Positions 6,151-7,731 of a DNA stretch of 7,731 bases are shown here, piece by piece (the first letter of the stretch is position 1; the number at the start of each line of letters is the position of its first letter). The notes under the pieces were generated by a model. That model was given only the letters and a program-made list of their open reading frames with translations, did not search any database and was not told the DNA's origin. The DNA comes from Dehalococcoidales bacterium (GTDB taxonomy: Bacteria > Chloroflexota > Dehalococcoidia > Dehalococcoidales > UBA3254), in NCBI GenBank assembly GCA_028718465.1, contig JAQULX010000125.1:1-7731 (forward strand), in the 5' to 3' direction. The position numbers and the translations under genes were made by a program.

Positions 6151-6792
6151 CTACTGTTTCTCTTCCCAGGCTTCGGCGCCGATAAGCGGGACAAACCTGC
6201 ATCCTCCCAGACTATGAACGACAGTCCTGTCTTCAAGCAGGGTAACCTGCCGTAGTTCTTGAAGGGAGCGTGAACCGACCGGAATAACCAGCCGTCCCCC
6301 CACCGCCATTTGTTTAAGCAGACTGTCAGGTATATCGGGAGCGCCAGCGCTGACGACTACACAGTCATAAGGGGCCTCAGGGTCCCAGCCGAGTTTATCT
6401 GCTGAGAGATACATTTTGATATTACTATAGCCCAGGCTGCAGAGCGCTTTTCTGGCTGATTCGGCCAGATCCGGAATACGTTCAGTAGTCACTACCTCGC
6501 GTGCCAGTTCCGCCAGTATCGCCGTCTGGTAGCCGCTGCCGGTACCGATTTCCAGTACCTTTTCGCTGCCCTTGAGTTTTAAGGCCTCCGCCATCATGGC
6601 CACAATCAAGGGCTGAGAGATGGTCTGTTTATGTCCGATAGGAAGGGCTTCATTATTGTAGGCCATTAGCTCAAACCGGTCGGGAACAAAACATTCCCGT
6701 GGTACGCGGTTTATGGCTTCCAGTACTCTTTTGTCTTTTATCCATATCCGAAGATGTTCAACCAGGCCGGCCCTTTTTGCTGCAAAATCCAT
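6151..6792 (-). CDS. pcm: Protein-L-isoaspartate O-methyltransferase
   Basis: Pcm methylates L-isoaspartyl residues formed by spontaneous ageing of Asn and Asp, using S-adenosylmethionine, and so starts their repair. The product has 213 residues, the usual length. QTISQP (56-61) is the active-site loop. VLEIGTGSGYQTAILA (79-94) is the SAM-binding motif I. APYDCVVVSAGAPDIP (140-155) and GGRLVIPVG (165-173) follow in the expected order, as does GGCRFVPLIG near the C-terminus. The GDG that normally follows motif I (GDGxxGW) reads SAD here (SADKLGW, 130-136). The ATG at 6792 fits the family start, with only a weak upstream ribosome binding site. It lies 31 bases after the small membrane protein gene and 53 before nth. 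Confidence 0.94.
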   Translation of the reverse strand: MDFAAKRAGLVEHLRIWIKDKRVLEAINRVPRECFVPDRFELMAYNNEALPIGHKQTISQPLIVAMMAEALKLKGSEKVLEIGTGSGYQTAILAELAREVVTTERIPDLAESARKALCSLGYSNIKMYLSADKLGWDPEAPYDCVVVSAGAPDIPDSLLKQMAVGGRLVIPVGSRSLQELRQVTLLEDRTVVHSLGGCRFVPLIGAEAWEEKQ

Positions 6793-6823
6793 TTCTTTGT
6801 CGAACTTTCAGGATAATATCAGA

Positions 6824-7063
6824 TCAGCGAAATAAAAAGAAGCACATGATAAGGAGAGCTACAATAAGGGAAGTCACTATCCCGGTCCATCTGAGGTCTT
6901 TCATCAAGTAAGGATAGTTAGTGGTAGAAGATGCGCTGCTTTTACTGGCATCCCGGAATGCACCAGTCCCCGGGACATTAGATGTTTGTTCCGCAGATAC
7001 AGCGAGATCCGCTGTTTTGGCAGATGATATATTACGACGATTTCTCTTTGCTTGAGACGACAT
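6824..7063 (-). CDS. Small membrane protein with one C-terminal helix, unknown function
   Basis: This is a protein of 79 residues. The N-terminal 48 residues are basic at the start (KRNRR) and then rich in Ser, Thr and Ala, probably disordered. NYPYLMKDLRW (49-59) leads into one hydrophobic segment at about 60-77, and the chain ends two residues later in Phe-Arg. The layout suggests a tail-anchored protein with the N-terminus in the cytoplasm. No signal peptidase site is visible. Expression is well supported: AGGAGG at 7076-7071 overlaps the xerD stop codon and lies 7 bases from the ATG, so translation is probably coupled to xerD. I do not recognise the family. The YPYLMKDLRW junction looks like the part most likely to be conserved. 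Confidence 0.8.
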   Translation of the reverse strand: MSSQAKRNRRNISSAKTADLAVSAEQTSNVPGTGAFRDASKSSASSTTNYPYLMKDLRWTGIVTSLIVALLIMCFFLFR

Positions 7064-7074
7064 GCGAAATCCTC

Positions 7075-7731
7075 CTATTTTGCTCTGGGATGAGACCTAT
7101 CATAGGTGCGCCGGACGTGGTCGGATGTTAAATGAGTATAAACCTGTGTGGTAGAGATGTTAGCGTGGCCGAGCAGTTCCTGCACCATTCTCAAGTCGGC
7201 TCCGCCATTAAGCATATGGGTGGCGAAGCTGTGCCTAAGAGTATGGGGAGTAACCTCAGTTTCGATGTTGGCGTCTTTGGCATAACCTTTCAGGATTTGC
7301 CATAAGCCCTGGCGGGTCAGTCTTTCTCCCCTGACATTCAGGAACAGTGCTTTTTCATCGGACCTGTCCTGGACTATCTGCGGCCGACCTTTGTTCAAAT
7401 ACTCTTCAATAGATTGCGCTGCCCTGGAATAGATCGGGATCAAGCGCTCCTTGCTGCCTTTGCCAAAACAGCGAACAAAACCGCCGGAAATATCCACATC
7501 AGCCAGGTTCAGGGATACCAGCTCGCTGACTCTCATGCCGCTGGCATAAAGTAATTCCAGCATCGCTTTATCCCTTTTGGCTTCGGGGGTGGCCTGTTTG
7601 GCAGGCTCATCCAGCAAACGCCGCGCTTGAGCAACAGAAATCGGCTTTGGTAAAGCCCTGCCGACCTTTAACGAGGCGATATTTTCTGTGGGATTCTGCT
7701 GTAACTTTTGCTCGTCGCATAAAAACTTGAA
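7075..7731 (-). CDS. xerD: XerC/XerD-type tyrosine recombinase, C-terminal part (5' end outside window)
   Basis: Xer recombinases resolve chromosome dimers at dif through a Holliday junction. The frame is open to the right edge, giving 218 residues; comparison with E. coli XerD suggests about 80 N-terminal residues are missing. The end of the core-binding domain and the NPTEN / LPKPIS linker are present. The catalytic residues are Arg67, Lys91, His163, Arg166, His189 and Tyr198 of the fragment, with spacing identical to E. coli XerD Arg148, Lys172, His244, Arg247, His270 and Tyr279. Whether it is XerC, XerD or a single-recombinase version cannot be fixed without the N-terminus and genome context. 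The housekeeping neighbours and absence of integrase-associated features argue against a mobile-element integrase. The next gene starts 11 bases after its stop. Confidence 0.88.
   Translation of the reverse strand, partial: FKFLCDEQKLQQNPTENIASLKVGRALPKPISVAQARRLLDEPAKQATPEAKRDKAMLELLYASGMRVSELVSLNLADVDISGGFVRCFGKGSKERLIPIYSRAAQSIEEYLNKGRPQIVQDRSDEKALFLNVRGERLTRQGLWQILKGYAKDANIETEVTPHTLRHSFATHMLNGGADLRMVQELLGHANISTTQVYTHLTSDHVRRTYDRSHPRAK

Noticed and set aside
6098..6202. Upstream extension of the nth frame into pcm
   Set aside because: The extra residues (Arg-rich, starting MQVCPAYRRR) are the out-of-frame reading of the pcm end and lie outside the Nth family; ATG 6097 gives the normal start.
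7075..7731. Tyrosine recombinase as a sign of an integrated mobile element
   Set aside because: Active-site spacing is identical to XerD, the neighbours are core genes, and no tRNA, attachment repeat, excisionase or cargo gene is visible.

Overview
The window is an ordinary, densely packed bacterial chromosome segment of roughly balanced base composition, with clear AGGAGG-type ribosome binding sites. It carries housekeeping genes only. I see no phage, insertion sequence, CRISPR array, tRNA or rRNA. The protein set (de novo NAD synthesis, a biotin ligase without a DNA-binding domain, an FmdB zinc ribbon, Nth, Pcm and a Xer recombinase beside a one-helix membrane protein) fits an anaerobic Chloroflexota bacterium of the Dehalococcoidia type. 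That assignment is an impression from protein style, not a demonstrated result.

Left part (1-2521): NAD synthesis. The 3' half of nadB (L-aspartate oxidase) enters from the left on the + strand and ends tail-to-tail with a minus-strand TPR-like protein gene; their stop codons share the same CTAG. After a short AT-rich divergent spacer comes nadC (quinolinate phosphoribosyltransferase) on the + strand. The spacer holds a perfect 12-base palindrome and candidate promoters for both directions. No nadA lies in the window.

Middle part (2522-4628): minus strand. A two-gene unit, fmdB then dtd, has a well-formed promoter and a strong ribosome binding site. Upstream of it is a gap of about 390 bases holding the strong intrinsic terminator of an orphan short-chain dehydrogenase and a short, protein-like open frame that matches nothing I recognise. 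The dehydrogenase has its own candidate extended -10 promoter, so it looks monocistronic.

Right part (4629-7731): a minus-strand run read in the order xerD-like recombinase (N-terminus cut by the window edge), small membrane protein, pcm, nth, birA. Gaps are 11 to 53 bases and a hairpin follows birA. This is probably one operon for chromosome resolution, isoaspartyl protein repair, base-excision repair and biotin attachment.

I did not find an exciting new system. The items most worth a second look are the palindromic operator candidate and possible leaderless start at nadC, the unexplained coding-like stretch near 3435-3660, and the small S/T-rich membrane protein embedded in the xerD-pcm run.
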